This document shows positions 1 through 9,449 of a DNA stretch of 64,000 bases, piece after piece. How positions within the stretch are numbered: the first letter of the stretch is position 1; the number at the start of each line of letters is the position of its first letter. The notes below the pieces were generated by a model. The model worked only from the letters and a program-made list of their open reading frames with translations, was not told where the DNA came from and searched no databases. Made by a program: the position numbers and the translations under genes. Origin of the DNA: Actinoplanes lutulentus (GTDB taxonomy: Bacteria > Actinomycetota > Actinomycetes > Mycobacteriales > Micromonosporaceae). The stretch is from assembly GCF_003259845.1 (NCBI RefSeq), contig NZ_QLMJ01000015.1, forward strand, positions 1 to 64,000, in the 5' to 3' direction.

Positions 1-453
1 AAGCCGACAGATCGGCTCGAAGACCCGAAGTCAGTAGCTCAGTGGGTCAGACCCCGGGCGGGAGGTGCTCACCACCAATCCTCTCTGTAGCTCAGCAATG
101 TCATCGGGCCGGATGACCTATCTCAGCTACGGCTCGTGGCCCGTGTGCCACGCGGCTCGCGCCGGGTGCCACGCCGATCGCGCCCGAAGCCGACACGAGA
201 GGCGCCGACGCGGGAGGCGGGGTGTGCTCGTCAGCTCGCGCTCTTGTCGAGTTACCCGAGACCAGCCCGGACTTTCCAAGATCTCGCAAAAGCCCGCCTG
301 CCCGCCCGCCTGCCGCCCTGCCGCCCGCTCGCTCGCCGCCAGGCCGCACGTCCGCAGTCAGCCCGTCGGCCCGTCGGCAGCCCGCCGGCAGTCAGTTGGC
401 CCGCCACCCACCCCGCCGACCGACCGGCCGCCCCCTCAACACATCGTCAGTTT
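1..453. other. Gene-free leader region
   Basis: I find no convincing gene here. The overlapping reading frames are proline/alanine/arginine-rich, as expected from out-of-frame GC-rich DNA. The only structure I can support is the palindromic element at 87-136. From about 310 to 440 the sequence is a pyrimidine-rich run of CCCGCC-like words. The base composition turns A+T-rich at about 454, where the regulatory region of the zinc importer begins. Confidence 0.6.
87..136. repeat. Palindromic repeat, GTAGCTCAG family
   Basis: The left arm (87-104, starting GTAGCTCAG and ending GTCAT) faces an inverted right arm at 113-136 (starting ATGACCTATCTC and ending GGCTCG). The right arm recurs inverted at 9513-9536 with one mismatch in 24 positions, and more loosely at 9450-9473 and 9546-9569. 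It looks like a REP/MITE-type intergenic element. The transcription or mobility status is unknown. Confidence 0.6.
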
Positions 454-461
454 GCGATTAG

Positions 462-515
462 ACGATAAATTTTGGCAATGATTATCGTTTCGCTCCTCAG
501 TGACAGGAGCGAAAC
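462..515 (+). promoter_or_regulatory. Zur-like operator region and hairpin over the ribosome binding site
   Basis: An A+T-rich island precedes the zinc importer. It contains the inverted repeat ACGATAA (462-468) / TTATCGT (482-488) and the core AATGATTATCGTTT, which resembles actinobacterial Zur boxes. Directly after it, GTTTCGCTCCT (487-497) and AGGAGCGAAAC (505-515) form a perfect 11-bp stem with a 7-nt loop. The downstream arm contains the AGGAG ribosome binding site for the ATG at 518, so the mRNA could hide its own start. Zur control is inferred from resemblance to family operators and from the regulated genes. Confidence 0.6.
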
Positions 516-517
516 TC

Positions 518-1489
518 ATGAAGCGCACCCCCTGGCTCGCCGGCCTCGCCGCAGCCGTAGCCGCCACCGCCATAACCGGCTGCTCCGCCAACCCCGGCAA
601 TGACGCCGCCGCCACCCCGGCCGCCCCGAAGCTCGCCGTGGTCGCCACCACCCCCGAAGTAGCCGACTTCCTGCGCAACATCGGCGGCGACGCCGTCGAC
701 GTCACCCAGATCATCAAGCCCAACGTGGACCCGCACGACTACGAGCCGACCCCAGCCGACCTCCAGGCGATCTCCAAGGCGAAACTCGTCGTCAAGAACG
801 GCGTCGGCCTCGAAGAGTGGCTCGACCGCACCATCGAGTCCGCCGGGTTCAGCGGCACGGTCGTCGACTCCAGTCAGGGCGTCACCCTCCGCGAAGGCGG
901 CCACGAACACGAGGAAGGCGAAGAGGAGCACGCCGAAGAAGCGGGAGAAGAGGAGCACGACCCGCACATCTGGCACGACCCCCGCAACGCCAAAATCATG
1001 GTGCAGAACATCGAAAAGGCCCTGACCACGGCCGACCCCGCGCAAGCGAGCACGTTCGCCGGCAACGTGAGTGCCTACACCGCGGAACTCGACAAGCTCG
1101 ACGCCGACAACGAAGCCGCCTTCAAGGCCGTCACCAACCGCAAGCTCGTCACCAACCACGACGCCTTCGGTTACTACATCGCCCGCTACGACCTGGAATT
1201 CGTCGGCTCGGTGATCCCCAGCATGGACACCTCCGCCGAACTCTCCGCGAAGCAGCTGAACGACCTGATCGCGAAGATCAAGCAGACCGGCACCAAGGCC
1301 ATCTTCGCGGAGAGCTCGCTGCCGCCGAAGACCGCCGAGGCGATCGCCCAGCAGGCCGGCGTGAAGGTGGTCGCGGGGGAGGACGCCCTGTTCGGCGACA
1401 GCCTCGGCGAGCCCGGATCGCCCGAGGGCACCTACCTCGGCGCCGAGCGCCACAACACCCAGGTCATCGTCGAGGCGCTGGCCGGCTGA
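518..1489 (+). CDS. znuA: Zinc ABC transporter substrate-binding lipoprotein (ZnuA family)
   Basis: This is a 323-aa cluster A-I metal-binding protein that captures Zn(II), or possibly Mn(II), outside the membrane and delivers it to the permeases encoded downstream. The N-terminus is a lipoprotein signal with a lipobox ending at Cys22. A His/Glu-rich loop lies at about residues 127-147, followed by HDPHIWHDP at 147-155, a typical zinc-ligand segment of ZnuA. The start was set at ATG 518 because AGGAG lies 8 nt upstream; a GTG at 500 would add six residues before the signal peptide. The acidic/His loop favours zinc over manganese. The ATPase gene starts 2 bases after the stop. Confidence 0.9.
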   Translation: MKRTPWLAGLAAAVAATAITGCSANPGNDAAATPAAPKLAVVATTPEVADFLRNIGGDAVDVTQIIKPNVDPHDYEPTPADLQAISKAKLVVKNGVGLEEWLDRTIESAGFSGTVVDSSQGVTLREGGHEHEEGEEEHAEEAGEEEHDPHIWHDPRNAKIMVQNIEKALTTADPAQASTFAGNVSAYTAELDKLDADNEAAFKAVTNRKLVTNHDAFGYYIARYDLEFVGSVIPSMDTSAELSAKQLNDLIAKIKQTGTKAIFAESSLPPKTAEAIAQQAGVKVVAGEDALFGDSLGEPGSPEGTYLGAERHNTQVIVEALAG

Positions 1490-1491
1490 CG

Positions 1492-2216
<725 letters not shown>

Positions 2217-2220
<4 letters not shown>

Positions 2221-3044
2221 TCGAGCCGTTCTCCGTACCCTTCATGGGTCGTGCCCTGGCCGAGATCGCCCTGCTGGCGGTGATCTGCGGCCCGGTGAGC
2301 GTCTTCGTGTTCGTGCGCCGCCTGTCGTTCGTCTCGGACGCGCTGACGCACACGGTCTTCCCGGGTGTCGTCATCGGGTTCGCGGCGGCCGGGGTGGAGG
2401 GGGTGTTCGCCGGCGCGCTGGTCGCGGGCGTGGTCACCGCGGTGGTGCTCACCCTGCTGACCCGCGGCGCCCGGCTCACCGACGACGCTGCCACGGCGGT
2501 CCTGCTCACCGCGATGTTCTCGATCGGTGTCGTGCTGGTGTCACGCCGTTCGTCGTACACATCGGATTTGACGTCTTTTCTTTTCGGTCGCCTGCTGACG
2601 GTGACGTCGCGGCAGCTCGCGGAGACGGCCGTGCTCGCGGTGGTGATTCTGGTGGCACTGGCGGTGAGTCACCGGGCGCTGCTGTTCCGCGCGTTCGATC
2701 CCGAAGGCGCCGCCGCGGCGGGGTTCCGGGTGGGCCGGCTCGATCTGTGGCTGAACGTGCTGCTCGCCCTCGTCGTGGTTGCCGGTGTCCGCGCGGTCGG
2801 GACGATCCTGGTGGTGGCGCTGCTGATCGTGCCGGCGGCGGCCGCGCGAATGGTCTCCGATCGGCTCGCGGTGATGGCGGCGGTCGGCGCCACCCTGGTG
2901 TTCCTGTCAGGGTATTGCGGACTGCTACTGAGCTGGACGGCCTCGCTGCGCTACGAGATCGCCCTGACCTCAGCGTCGGCGGTAGTGCTACTCCTCGTCA
3001 TCTTCTATGTCATATTGATGCCCTTCCGCCGAGTTGCAGCATGA
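2217..3044 (+). CDS. znuB: Metal ABC transporter permease (ZnuB/MntB family), first of two
   Basis: This is a 275-aa multi-pass inner membrane protein of the ABC-3 family, with about eight hydrophobic segments. The N-terminal segment RRLSFVSDALTHTVFPGV is typical of these permeases, and the GTILVVALLIVPAAAA motif near residue 200 is the conserved late helix. The GTG start at 2217 overlaps the ATPase stop. The next gene encodes a second, different permease, so the translocation pore may be a heterodimer rather than the ZnuB homodimer of E. coli. Confidence 0.87.
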
Positions 3045-3820
3045 TATTCCGGGCAACCATCGAGATCGTCCTCGTCGCCACCCTCGCCGGGATGATCGGC
3101 GTGCACATCGTCATGCGCCGCCTCTCGTTCTTCACCATGGCGCTGACCCATGCCACGTTCCCCGGCGTCGTCGCCGCCTCGATCATCGGCGTGAACCTGC
3201 TGCTCGGCGGCATCGCCACCGGCGCGGTGATCGCCCTCGGCGTGGCCGCGCTGTCCCGTCGCCGCGGCCAGAACGCGGCGGCCGCCACCGGTGTGCTGCT
3301 GTCCGGCGGGTTCGCGCTGGGCGCCGCCCTGATCGCCACCCAGAGTGGATTCAGCCGGGACCTGTCGTCGTTCCTGGTCGGCTCGATCCTCACGGTCAGC
3401 GACCAGGACCTGCTGATCACCGCCGGGGTGCTGGTGATCGTCGGCGCGGTCCTGTTGCTCTGCGCCCGGCCGCTGCTGTTCACCGGCTTCGACCCGGCGG
3501 GCGCCCGGGCCGCCGGCCTCGCGGTCGGTGCCTGGGACGTCGTGCTGCTGCTGACGATCCAGGTCGTCGTGGTGACCGTGGTTCCCGCGGTAGGCACGAT
3601 CCTGGCACTGTCGCTGATCGTGGCCCCGGCCGCGGCGGCGAGACTGTGGACCGACCGGCTTCCGCTGCTCACCACCCTGGCGATGCTGCTGGCCGTGGCG
3701 AGCGGCCTGGCCGGCCTGGCGGTTTCCGCCCAGTGGAACGTAGCCGCCGGCGCGAGCATCTCCCTGTCGGCGACGCTCGCTCTGCTCGTGTCCTGGGCGC
3801 TGCGCAAGGCCGTGTCATGA
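3041..3820 (+). CDS. Metal ABC transporter permease, second of two
   Basis: This is a 259-aa integral membrane protein of the same ABC-3 family as its upstream neighbour. It has MRRLSFFTMALTHATFPGV near the N-terminus and GTILALSLIVAPAAAA near residue 190. It begins in an ATGA overlap with the first permease and ends in another ATGA overlap with the ArsR-type gene, so the five genes read as one tightly coupled operon. Paired permeases occur in several manganese and zinc importers; which permeases assemble together cannot be read from sequence. Confidence 0.87.
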   Translation: MIFRATIEIVLVATLAGMIGVHIVMRRLSFFTMALTHATFPGVVAASIIGVNLLLGGIATGAVIALGVAALSRRRGQNAAAATGVLLSGGFALGAALIATQSGFSRDLSSFLVGSILTVSDQDLLITAGVLVIVGAVLLLCARPLLFTGFDPAGARAAGLAVGAWDVVLLLTIQVVVVTVVPAVGTILALSLIVAPAAAARLWTDRLPLLTTLAMLLAVASGLAGLAVSAQWNVAAGASISLSATLALLVSWALRKAVS

Positions 3821-4104
3821 TCGACCCAGCGGACCTGCACCGGGCCGTCGAGGTCCTGCGCGGCATGGCCTACGAACACCGGCTGCACATCCTGGTGGTC
3901 CTGCGCGACGGCGAGGCGACACCGGCCACGATCGGCGAAGTGGTCCCGGCCCACCCGACAGCCCTGGCCCACCACCTGCGCCACCTCACCGCCGCCGGCC
4001 TGATCAGCCGCCGGCGCGCTGGCCGGCGCGTCCTCTACGCGCTGGCCGAGGGCGCGGTCGGCACCCTCATCCGCGACGTCATGGCGTACGCGATCCGCTC
4101 TTGA
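3817..4104 (+). CDS. ArsR-family winged-helix regulator
   Basis: This is a 95-aa winged-helix DNA-binding protein. Features include YEHRLHILVVLRDGEATPAT at about 21-40, a recognition helix around HPTALAHHLRHLTAAGLISR, and the wing RRAGRRVLYAL. As the last gene of the zinc-importer operon it is a candidate metal-responsive regulator, perhaps of an exporter or of its own operon. I see His residues in the recognition helix but not the usual C-terminal alpha-5 metal ligands of SmtB/CzrA. Metal sensing is therefore inferred from context only. Confidence 0.75.
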   Translation: MIDPADLHRAVEVLRGMAYEHRLHILVVLRDGEATPATIGEVVPAHPTALAHHLRHLTAAGLISRRRAGRRVLYALAEGAVGTLIRDVMAYAIRS

Positions 4105-4425
4105 CCTTGTCGTGTTCGCCCAACGGCTTCCGGTCCTGAAGGGTCTCGTATCCGAGTTCGGTGCGGAACACCCGCTCCAGGTTCTGGCGCGCGTCCCGTG
4201 CCGTCTCCACCATCTCCTCGGCACCTCTCGCATCCCGGCGCCTGCCACACTCCAGCATGTCGTCGAGCACGTCCCGCAGGCCTCGAACCTCCCGCCACAT
4301 CGTGCGCGAGGAATCCAGGTTCAGCCGGTGAGCGACCAGCAGTTGTGCGTATGTCTCGCGCAGCGCCTTCCGCTGCTCGTCATCGGCATCACCGTTTCCC
4401 CAAAGCTGAGCTCAGCGGCGATCAC
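4079..4425 (-). pseudogene. Small alpha-helical protein gene, split by a one-base frame change
   Basis: A GAGGAGG ribosome binding site (minus strand of 4431-4440) sits 5 nt before a GTG at 4425. That frame is coding-like only for about nine codons, to a GGGG run at 4398-4401. The coding-like sequence then continues in the -1 frame (DDEQRKALRETYAQLLVAHR and onward) to the stop at 4079. The joined product would be about 115 aa, charged and helical. One missing G, a sequencing error or a -1 frameshift would each explain it. From the first ATG in the second frame (4300) only 73 aa remain. The 3' end overlaps the ArsR gene tail by 26 bases. I do not recognise the family. Confidence 0.5.
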
Positions 4426-4600
4426 GTGACCCTCCTCCTCACGGCACGGATGCAACCCCCGCGTGGCTGCCGATCGCCGGCTCGGCAACTGGCGACATTC
4501 CAGCCATGCAGAAATCCTGCTCCGCCCTGGTCGAACGGGTGGGGGAGAGTCCGGCATGCGACAGGTGGCCGGCTCGGTTAACCCATTGATCATTGTGGGT

Positions 4601-5329
4601 ATGCGGAACCCCATGACCCGCGCAGGGCTGACCCGGCGAGACACCGTATCGAACGAGTTCATGGACGACCCCGGTTGCGACCCCGAGCGGCTGGAGCGCA
4701 CCTACCAGCAGTTCAGTACGGTCAACCGGCTCGTCTCGGGCTGGCGGCGCATCTATCGGCAATGGATCCGGCCGCGCCTGGACACCGACCGGCCCACCAC
4801 GCTGCTGGACATCGGCTTCGGTGGCGGGGACATCTCCCGGGCCCTCGCCGGATGGGCCGGCCGGGACGGGCTCGTGCTCCGGATAACCGCCATCGATCCG
4901 GACGAGCGCGCTCTCCGCCATGTGCGCCGGCATCCGGCGGCCGGCGTCCGCTTCGAGCAGGCGTCGAGTGCGGACCTGGTGTCCCGTGGTGACCGGTACG
5001 ACCTGGTGATCTCGAACCACCTCCTGCACCACCTGGACGCGGCGGCGCTGGCCGCTCTGCTGGCGGACAGCCGGGCGCTGTCGCGTCAGCTGGTCGTCCA
5101 CAACGATCTGTCCCGGGCGCGTGCGGGTTATGGCCTTTACGCTGTGGCCACACTCCCGTTCGCCCGCCGGTCCTTCATCCACCAGGACGGGCTGCTCTCC
5201 ATCCGCCGCAGTTACCGGCCCGCGGAGCTGCGAGCGGTCGTTCCGCAGGGATGGCAGGTGAGGCCGATGTTCGCGCAACGTGTCCTGCTCACTCACGAAG
5301 GAACCTCCCACGAAGGAGAACATCGATGA
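4601..5329 (+). CDS. Class I SAM-dependent methyltransferase
   Basis: This is a predicted Rossmann-fold methyltransferase, 242 aa from ATG 4601 or 238 aa from ATG 4613. Motif I is [12 protein letters not shown] at about residue 70, with an acidic motif II residue in [11 protein letters not shown] and a motif IV-like [12 protein letters not shown]. The N-terminal YMDDP-like segment ([18 protein letters not shown]) recalls actinobacterial methyltransferases found beside isoprenoid- or polyketide-modifying enzymes. The substrate is unknown. It overlaps the next gene by four bases and probably heads a three- or four-gene operon. Confidence 0.8.
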   Translation: MRNPMTRAGLTRRDTVSNEFMDDPGCDPERLERTYQQFSTVNRLVSGWRRIYRQWIRPRLDTDRPTTLLDIGFGGGDISRALAGWAGRDGLVLRITAIDPDERALRHVRRHPAAGVRFEQASSADLVSRGDRYDLVISNHLLHHLDAAALAALLADSRALSRQLVVHNDLSRARAGYGLYAVATLPFARRSFIHQDGLLSIRRSYRPAELRAVVPQGWQVRPMFAQRVLLTHEGTSHEGEHR

Positions 5330-5679
5330 GCGACCGCCGGCGGCGCACCCGATGGACCTCGCCCCTGGTCACCGCCGCAGCCGTGAGCTACGTGAGCAAC
5401 GCCGCCTTCGGCACGGCCGTCGCCGTGGGCGCGGTCGACAACGGGCGCATCCGCTGGGTCCACCACGCACTGTTCATCGTGACCGCCTCGCTGACCACTG
5501 CCGCGGTCGCCGCCGGCGCGATCGAACGCCGAGCCGCCGGTCTCGCGCTGCTGCCGGCGGCCGGTCCGCTCATCGCGCTGCCGTACGCCGGTGGACGCCT
5601 TCGCCGGCACGCCGCCGTCGCCGGTTCGGCGGCGCCGGTGTTCGCCACCGCCCTTGTTCTGGCCTGGAGGGGTCTCTGA
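5326..5679 (+). CDS. Small four-helix membrane protein
   Basis: This is a 117-aa protein with a basic N-terminus (SDRRRRTRW) and about four hydrophobic stretches: 13-35, 45-62, 68-82 and 94-112. Charge is concentrated in the short connecting loops, consistent with an inner membrane protein. AAGGAG precedes the ATG at 5326, which overlaps the methyltransferase stop; the stop overlaps the nitroreductase start in TGATG. I do not recognise the family. Tight coupling suggests that it acts with the flanking methyltransferase and flavoenzyme. Confidence 0.7.
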   Translation: MSDRRRRTRWTSPLVTAAAVSYVSNAAFGTAVAVGAVDNGRIRWVHHALFIVTASLTTAAVAAGAIERRAAGLALLPAAGPLIALPYAGGRLRRHAAVAGSAAPVFATALVLAWRGL

Positions 5680-6467
5680 TGGAATTTCTTGATGCGGTGC
5701 GCCGTCGCCGGACCACCAACGGCGCGTTCCTGCCCGACGCGGTCTCCGAGGAGCACCAGCGGCTTCTGATGGAGGTCGCGGGACGCGCACCCTCGCAGCT
5801 GAACAGCCAGCCGTGGCGGTTCGTGATCGTGGAGGAACGCCCGGCGATCGAGGCCATCGCGCGGATCAGCGGGGAAAGCATGACCGAGGCGATGGCCCAC
5901 GGCACGTTCTTCGAGCGGTACAAGCCGTACTTCCGATTCAGCAAGGAGGAGATGGAACGCCGCCGCGACGGGATGCTGTTCGACCGTCTGCCCGCACCCC
6001 TGCGCCCGTTCACCAGTCAGGTGTTCACCGCCCGCGGGCAGAAACTCATGAACGCCATGCGGGTGCCGCAGAGCCTTGGCGAGGAGAACCGCAAACTCGT
6101 TGCCGGCTCCCCACTGCTGCTCGGCGTGATGCTCGACCGATCCGAGTACCGGCCGGGGGAGTTGTCCTCCTTCTACTCCGTGTTCAGCATGGGCGCGGCG
6201 ATGGAGAACGTCTGGCTCACCACCGTCGAGCTCGGCATGGGCATCCAGTTCATCTCCTTCCCGATGGAGGTACCCGGGCGCTGGGACGAGATCGTCCGCC
6301 TGCTCGGGGTACCGGACGATCTCGAACTGATGGCCGTGTACCGCCTGGGCTACCTGCCCGCGGAGCAGCGGCGGCCACCCATTGACTGGACCAGCGAGCA
6401 GCGCAAGCGGCCCTCGCAGTACGTCTTCCGCGGCACGTGCGCCACCCCGCAGGAAGGCTGGGACTGA
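5679..6467 (+). CDS. Nitroreductase-family flavoprotein
   Basis: This is a 262-aa FMN-dependent oxidoreductase of the nitroreductase superfamily. Residues 1-12 ([12 protein letters not shown]) form the usual FMN-phosphate contact region, [16 protein letters not shown] at about 37-52 is the hallmark segment, and [17 protein letters not shown] near 170 is the conserved dimer-core helix. The family reduces nitro groups, quinones or enones with NAD(P)H. The substrate here is unknown, but the gene sits directly after a methyltransferase and a membrane protein, which hints at tailoring of a small lipid or aromatic compound. Confidence 0.85.
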   Translation: MEFLDAVRRRRTTNGAFLPDAVSEEHQRLLMEVAGRAPSQLNSQPWRFVIVEERPAIEAIARISGESMTEAMAHGTFFERYKPYFRFSKEEMERRRDGMLFDRLPAPLRPFTSQVFTARGQKLMNAMRVPQSLGEENRKLVAGSPLLLGVMLDRSEYRPGELSSFYSVFSMGAAMENVWLTTVELGMGIQFISFPMEVPGRWDEIVRLLGVPDDLELMAVYRLGYLPAEQRRPPIDWTSEQRKRPSQYVFRGTCATPQEGWD

Positions 6468-6476
6468 GCCGGCGCA

Positions 6477-7022
6477 ATGATGTACCGCGTGCTCGACCTT
6501 CTCGCCGAACTCCACGTCCGCCCTGTCAAGCTCGTCTTCGGAGGACGTGAAGGCTTCACGCTGTGGGGCGGCAACGTCGACGGCGACCGGGACTTCTTCC
6601 TCACGGGCCGGACAGGCAAGGTCCTGCTCGCCGATTCACCCGCTGACCTGCAGCGTCGCCTGCGTAATGAGGGCGGCGGGCGGCTCACCCTGCTTCCGGG
6701 GTTCGAAGCCGTCCTGACCAGCGACGAAACCCTCACCGACGCCGCGATCGACAGGATCGACTTCGTTCGGGCCAGTGCCGCGATCCAGCAGGGACCACAG
6801 AGCGCCGCGAACAACGCCGGCACCATCCTCACCTGCCTCAACTCCGCGGCCGATCTGGCACGGCAGCTGCGCGCCGCCACGGTCCTGAACGGTCTGCGCG
6901 ACACCGGTGCGCCGCTGCGGGACCTCTACCACTTCCTGTGGGACGAGGCCGACGCGATCGCCCCGGTCACGGAGTTCGGCGAGCTCACCGCCTGGTTCAC
7001 CGCGAACCTCGAGCCGCGTTGA
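6477..7022 (+). CDS. Hypothetical protein, 181 aa
   Basis: This is a 181-aa soluble protein that starts 9 bases after the nitroreductase stop (a second ATG follows at 6480). The first half has alternating beta-like segments (KLVFGGREGFTLWGGNVDGD, DFFLTGRTGKVLLA) and the second is helical (AADLARQLRAATVLNGL). Composition and codon use match the neighbours, so I accept it as real, but I recognise no family. It may be the last member of the preceding operon. Its 3' end overlaps the convergent sigma factor gene by 26 bases. Confidence 0.7.
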   Translation: MMYRVLDLLAELHVRPVKLVFGGREGFTLWGGNVDGDRDFFLTGRTGKVLLADSPADLQRRLRNEGGGRLTLLPGFEAVLTSDETLTDAAIDRIDFVRASAAIQQGPQSAANNAGTILTCLNSAADLARQLRAATVLNGLRDTGAPLRDLYHFLWDEADAIAPVTEFGELTAWFTANLEPR

Positions 7023-8136
7023 GCCGCGCCGCCTGGCGGGTCAGGTGGTCCCGCTCGGCGAGGTTGGGTGCTTTCACCGCGGCCTCGGCGTAGAGCCGCG
7101 CGGCCGCGACCAGATCCCCGTCGCGCTCGCGCAGGTAAGCGGCCACCGCCGTATATCGCGGAACCGACTCATCCACTCCGGCCAATGCCGCCAATCCGGC
7201 CCGAGCGCCGTCCGCCTCGCCGACGGCGACCGCCCGATTGAGCCGTACCACCGGACTGTCGGTCAGCCGGAGCAATTCGTCATACCACTCGACGATCTGC
7301 ACCCAATCGGTCTCGGACGCTTGACGCGCATCCGCGTGCAACGCCGCGATCGCCGTCTGCGCCTGGAATTCCCCGAGCCGGTCCTGCCCCAGCGCCGCCT
7401 GCAGAATCGTGACACCCTCAGCGATCACCGTGGTGTCCCACCGCCCGCGATCCTGCGCGGCGAGGGGCACCAGACTCCCGTCCGCCGCGACCCGCGCCGC
7501 ACGGCGGGCGTGATGCAGCAGCATCAGCGCCAGCAACCCCCGCACCTCCGGGTGATCGATAACGGACGACAGCACCCGGGTCAGCCGGATCGCCTCGGCC
7601 GCCAGGTCCACATCGCCCGAATACCCTTCGTTGAACACCAGGTACAGCACCCGGAGCACGGTCCCGACATCACCCGGCTGGTCAAGGCGTACCCCGGACA
7701 CGATCCGCTTGGCCCGGCTGATCCGCTGCGCCATTGTCGCCTCGGGAACGAGATAGGCCTCAGCGATCTGCCGGGTGGTCAGCCCACCCACGGCCCGCAG
7801 CGTCAGCGCGACCGCCGACGCTGCGGTCAGCGACGGATGGGCACACAGGAAGTACAGCTGCAACGTGTCGTCAGCCTCGGGTGCGCGCCCGGCCGGAGGC
7901 TCCTCGCTGACACGTTCCTCGCGCTGCCGCCGTGCCGCCTCCGACCGGGTCGCGTCCAGAAATCGCCGCCACGCCACCGTGACGAGCCACCCTTTCGGAT
8001 CGCGCGGCGGCTCGTCCGGCCAGGCCCGTACCGCTTCGACGAGCGCGTCCTGGACGGCATCCTCGGCCGCCGCGAAGTCAGCTCCGCGGCGGACGAGAAT
8101 CCCGATCACGCTGGGCGTGAGTTCCCGCAGGTTCAC
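6997..8136 (-). CDS. ECF42-type RNA polymerase sigma factor with C-terminal extension
   Basis: This is a 379-aa extracytoplasmic-function sigma factor. Region 2 lies at about 8-80 (AAAEDAVQDALVEAVRAWP, then a WL-VAWRRFLDATR-like helix) and region 4 at about 105-165 (LRAVGGLTTRQIAEAYLVPE). The remaining 200 residues are the helical, TPR-like extension typical of the ECF42 group; these sigma factors lack an anti-sigma factor, and the extension is needed for activity. The gene overlaps the upstream DGPF-domain gene by four bases, the conserved ECF42 arrangement, and is probably co-expressed with it from the promoter at 8594-8620. Confidence 0.9.
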   Translation of the reverse strand: MNLRELTPSVIGILVRRGADFAAAEDAVQDALVEAVRAWPDEPPRDPKGWLVTVAWRRFLDATRSEAARRQREERVSEEPPAGRAPEADDTLQLYFLCAHPSLTAASAVALTLRAVGGLTTRQIAEAYLVPEATMAQRISRAKRIVSGVRLDQPGDVGTVLRVLYLVFNEGYSGDVDLAAEAIRLTRVLSSVIDHPEVRGLLALMLLHHARRAARVAADGSLVPLAAQDRGRWDTTVIAEGVTILQAALGQDRLGEFQAQTAIAALHADARQASETDWVQIVEWYDELLRLTDSPVVRLNRAVAVGEADGARAGLAALAGVDESVPRYTAVAAYLRERDGDLVAAARLYAEAAVKAPNLAERDHLTRQAARLNAARGSR

Positions 8137-8540
8137 TCAGTGACAGTCGGCGGCATGTGCAGGAACGGTCGCACCTCAAGCCACTCGTGGATCGGCTTCC
8201 CACCGGCCCCGGGCGCCGCGGACAGCTCCCCGGCGAGCTCCAGAGCCCGCTCGTAACTGTCCACATCGATGATCATCCACCCGGCGATCAGGTCCTTCGT
8301 CTCCGCGAACGGCCCGTCCGTCACCGGCGGCCGCCCCTCACCGTCGTACCGCACGAACGTCCCCTCAGGCGCCAGCGCCTGCCCGTCGACGAACTCCCCG
8401 CTCTTCTCCAGCCGCGCGGCAAAATCGTTCATGTACTGAATGTGCGCCGAGATCTCCTCAGGCGCCCATTTCTCCATCGGCACGTCATTGACCGCCGCCG
8501 GCGCGCCACGGTAGTGCTTGAGCAGCAAATACTTACCCAT
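8133..8540 (-). CDS. DGPF/YCII-domain protein, ECF42 partner
   Basis: This is a 135-aa YCII-superfamily protein with the diagnostic TDGPFAETKDLIAGW motif at about residues 77-91. DGPF proteins are the usual genomic partners and transcriptional targets of ECF42 sigma factors. Their molecular role is unsettled; enzyme-like and signalling roles have both been suggested. Here the gene lies directly upstream of the sigma factor gene in a four-base overlap, and a fitting promoter precedes it. Confidence 0.9.
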   Translation of the reverse strand: MGKYLLLKHYRGAPAAVNDVPMEKWAPEEISAHIQYMNDFAARLEKSGEFVDGQALAPEGTFVRYDGEGRPPVTDGPFAETKDLIAGWMIIDVDSYERALELAGELSAAPGAGGKPIHEWLEVRPFLHMPPTVTE

Positions 8541-8593
8541 GATGGTCTCCCTGAACTCCGGTGCGACCCATTCTGGTCACGCTCCACCCCAGG

Positions 8594-8620
8594 GACGGAG
8601 CCCGCCACTCATTCTCGACA
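8594..8620 (-). promoter_or_regulatory. Probable ECF42 promoter for the DGPF-sigma operon
   Basis: Reading the minus strand, TGTCGA lies at 8620-8615 and CGTC at 8597-8594, 17 bases apart and 54 bases before the DGPF start codon. From memory, ECF42 target promoters carry TGTCGA at -35 and a CGA/TC-type -10. The match is therefore specific and suggests autoregulation. Confidence 0.6.
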
Positions 8621-8830
8621 CTTTCCCTCACCCTATTTTTCGGTACGCGTTCCGGCCTCCCACAAACGCAGCCGGCACCTCCCGTGGCCACACCGCGACC
8701 TCCCCGCCCCGCCCAGGCCGCTGCGCGCCCATCGCGACCGGTGCGCCCTCACCCTCAGCGAACCCCATCCCTTACCTAGCCTCCTAGGATGCCGAAGGGC
8801 GGGGTGACCCGGTCACCAGCACCCGCCACT

Positions 8831-9376
8831 TCAGTCGGCGGTGAACACCGCGATCGTCTGCCCCAGCGGGGTAAGCATGAAGACCGCAAGGGCACACGTG
8901 AGCACAGCAGCGACAACGCACCACCGATACAGCCCCGCCGGCAGGCTGCGATGCCGAGCCAGCAGCGCGACCGCAGTAACCGCGACGGCGAGGGCGAACA
9001 CCGGCCCCAGCAGCGCGACATAGAACCCCGGCACACCCAGCAACCACGCGGGCACGATCCACAACCAGGTAGGCGGGTACTCCCGCGGCGCCCACAGGTA
9101 AGGCACGACAGCCCCAGCCAGATAGGCCGCAACGACAAAGAGCTGCACTCCCACCAGCACCCGAGCAACCCCAACCGGGCGCCGCGGCACCACAGAATCG
9201 CTGCCCACACCAACAGACGCCACAGCACCCACCCCCAACGCCGCCGAACCCACCACCCACACAGTGCCGCGACTGTAGACCGCCCCCACCAACGCCCCAC
9301 TCCGCCCGCCCGCCGTGGAAAGTTCGCCCCGAGCGACGCCACCCCAGCGCCGCACAAGGTGCCCAGCCCAGCCCAC
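8831..9376 (-). CDS. Predicted membrane protein, 181 aa
   Basis: This is a hydrophobic protein with about four helices after a 35-residue N-terminal region: near 38-58, 70-92, 103-125 and 140-170 (for example ALLGPVFALAVAVTAVALLA). A tryptophan-rich loop (PYLWAPREYPPTWLW) lies between helices 2 and 3. The GTG at 9376 gives the longest form; I see no strong ribosome binding site, so a downstream start is possible. The family is not recognised. The gene is isolated, next to the repeat block at 9450-10060. Confidence 0.55.
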   Translation of the reverse strand: MGWAGHLVRRWGGVARGELSTAGGRSGALVGAVYSRGTVWVVGSAALGVGAVASVGVGSDSVVPRRPVGVARVLVGVQLFVVAAYLAGAVVPYLWAPREYPPTWLWIVPAWLLGVPGFYVALLGPVFALAVAVTAVALLARHRSLPAGLYRWCVVAAVLTCALAVFMLTPLGQTIAVFTAD

Positions 9377-9449
9377 GTGTCTTCCAAGGAGAACGCATCC
9401 CGTTCAAGGAGAACGCATTCCGCGGCCGCAGATCTTGGAGCCCCCGCGG

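Noticed and set aside
30-75. tRNA-like string GTAGCTCAGTGGGT
   Set aside because: It resembles a tRNA D-arm, but no matching acceptor stem, anticodon arm or TTCGA-type T-loop follows at the right distance. The string belongs to the palindromic repeat family.
497-1453. Minus-strand 318-codon frame opposite the zinc-binding protein gene
   Set aside because: Gly/Val/Arg-rich shadow frame; the plus-strand product has a lipobox and family motifs.
8157-8807. 216-codon plus frame opposite the DGPF gene
   Set aside because: Arg/His/Pro-rich shadow; the minus-strand DGPF protein has its signature motif and partner gene.
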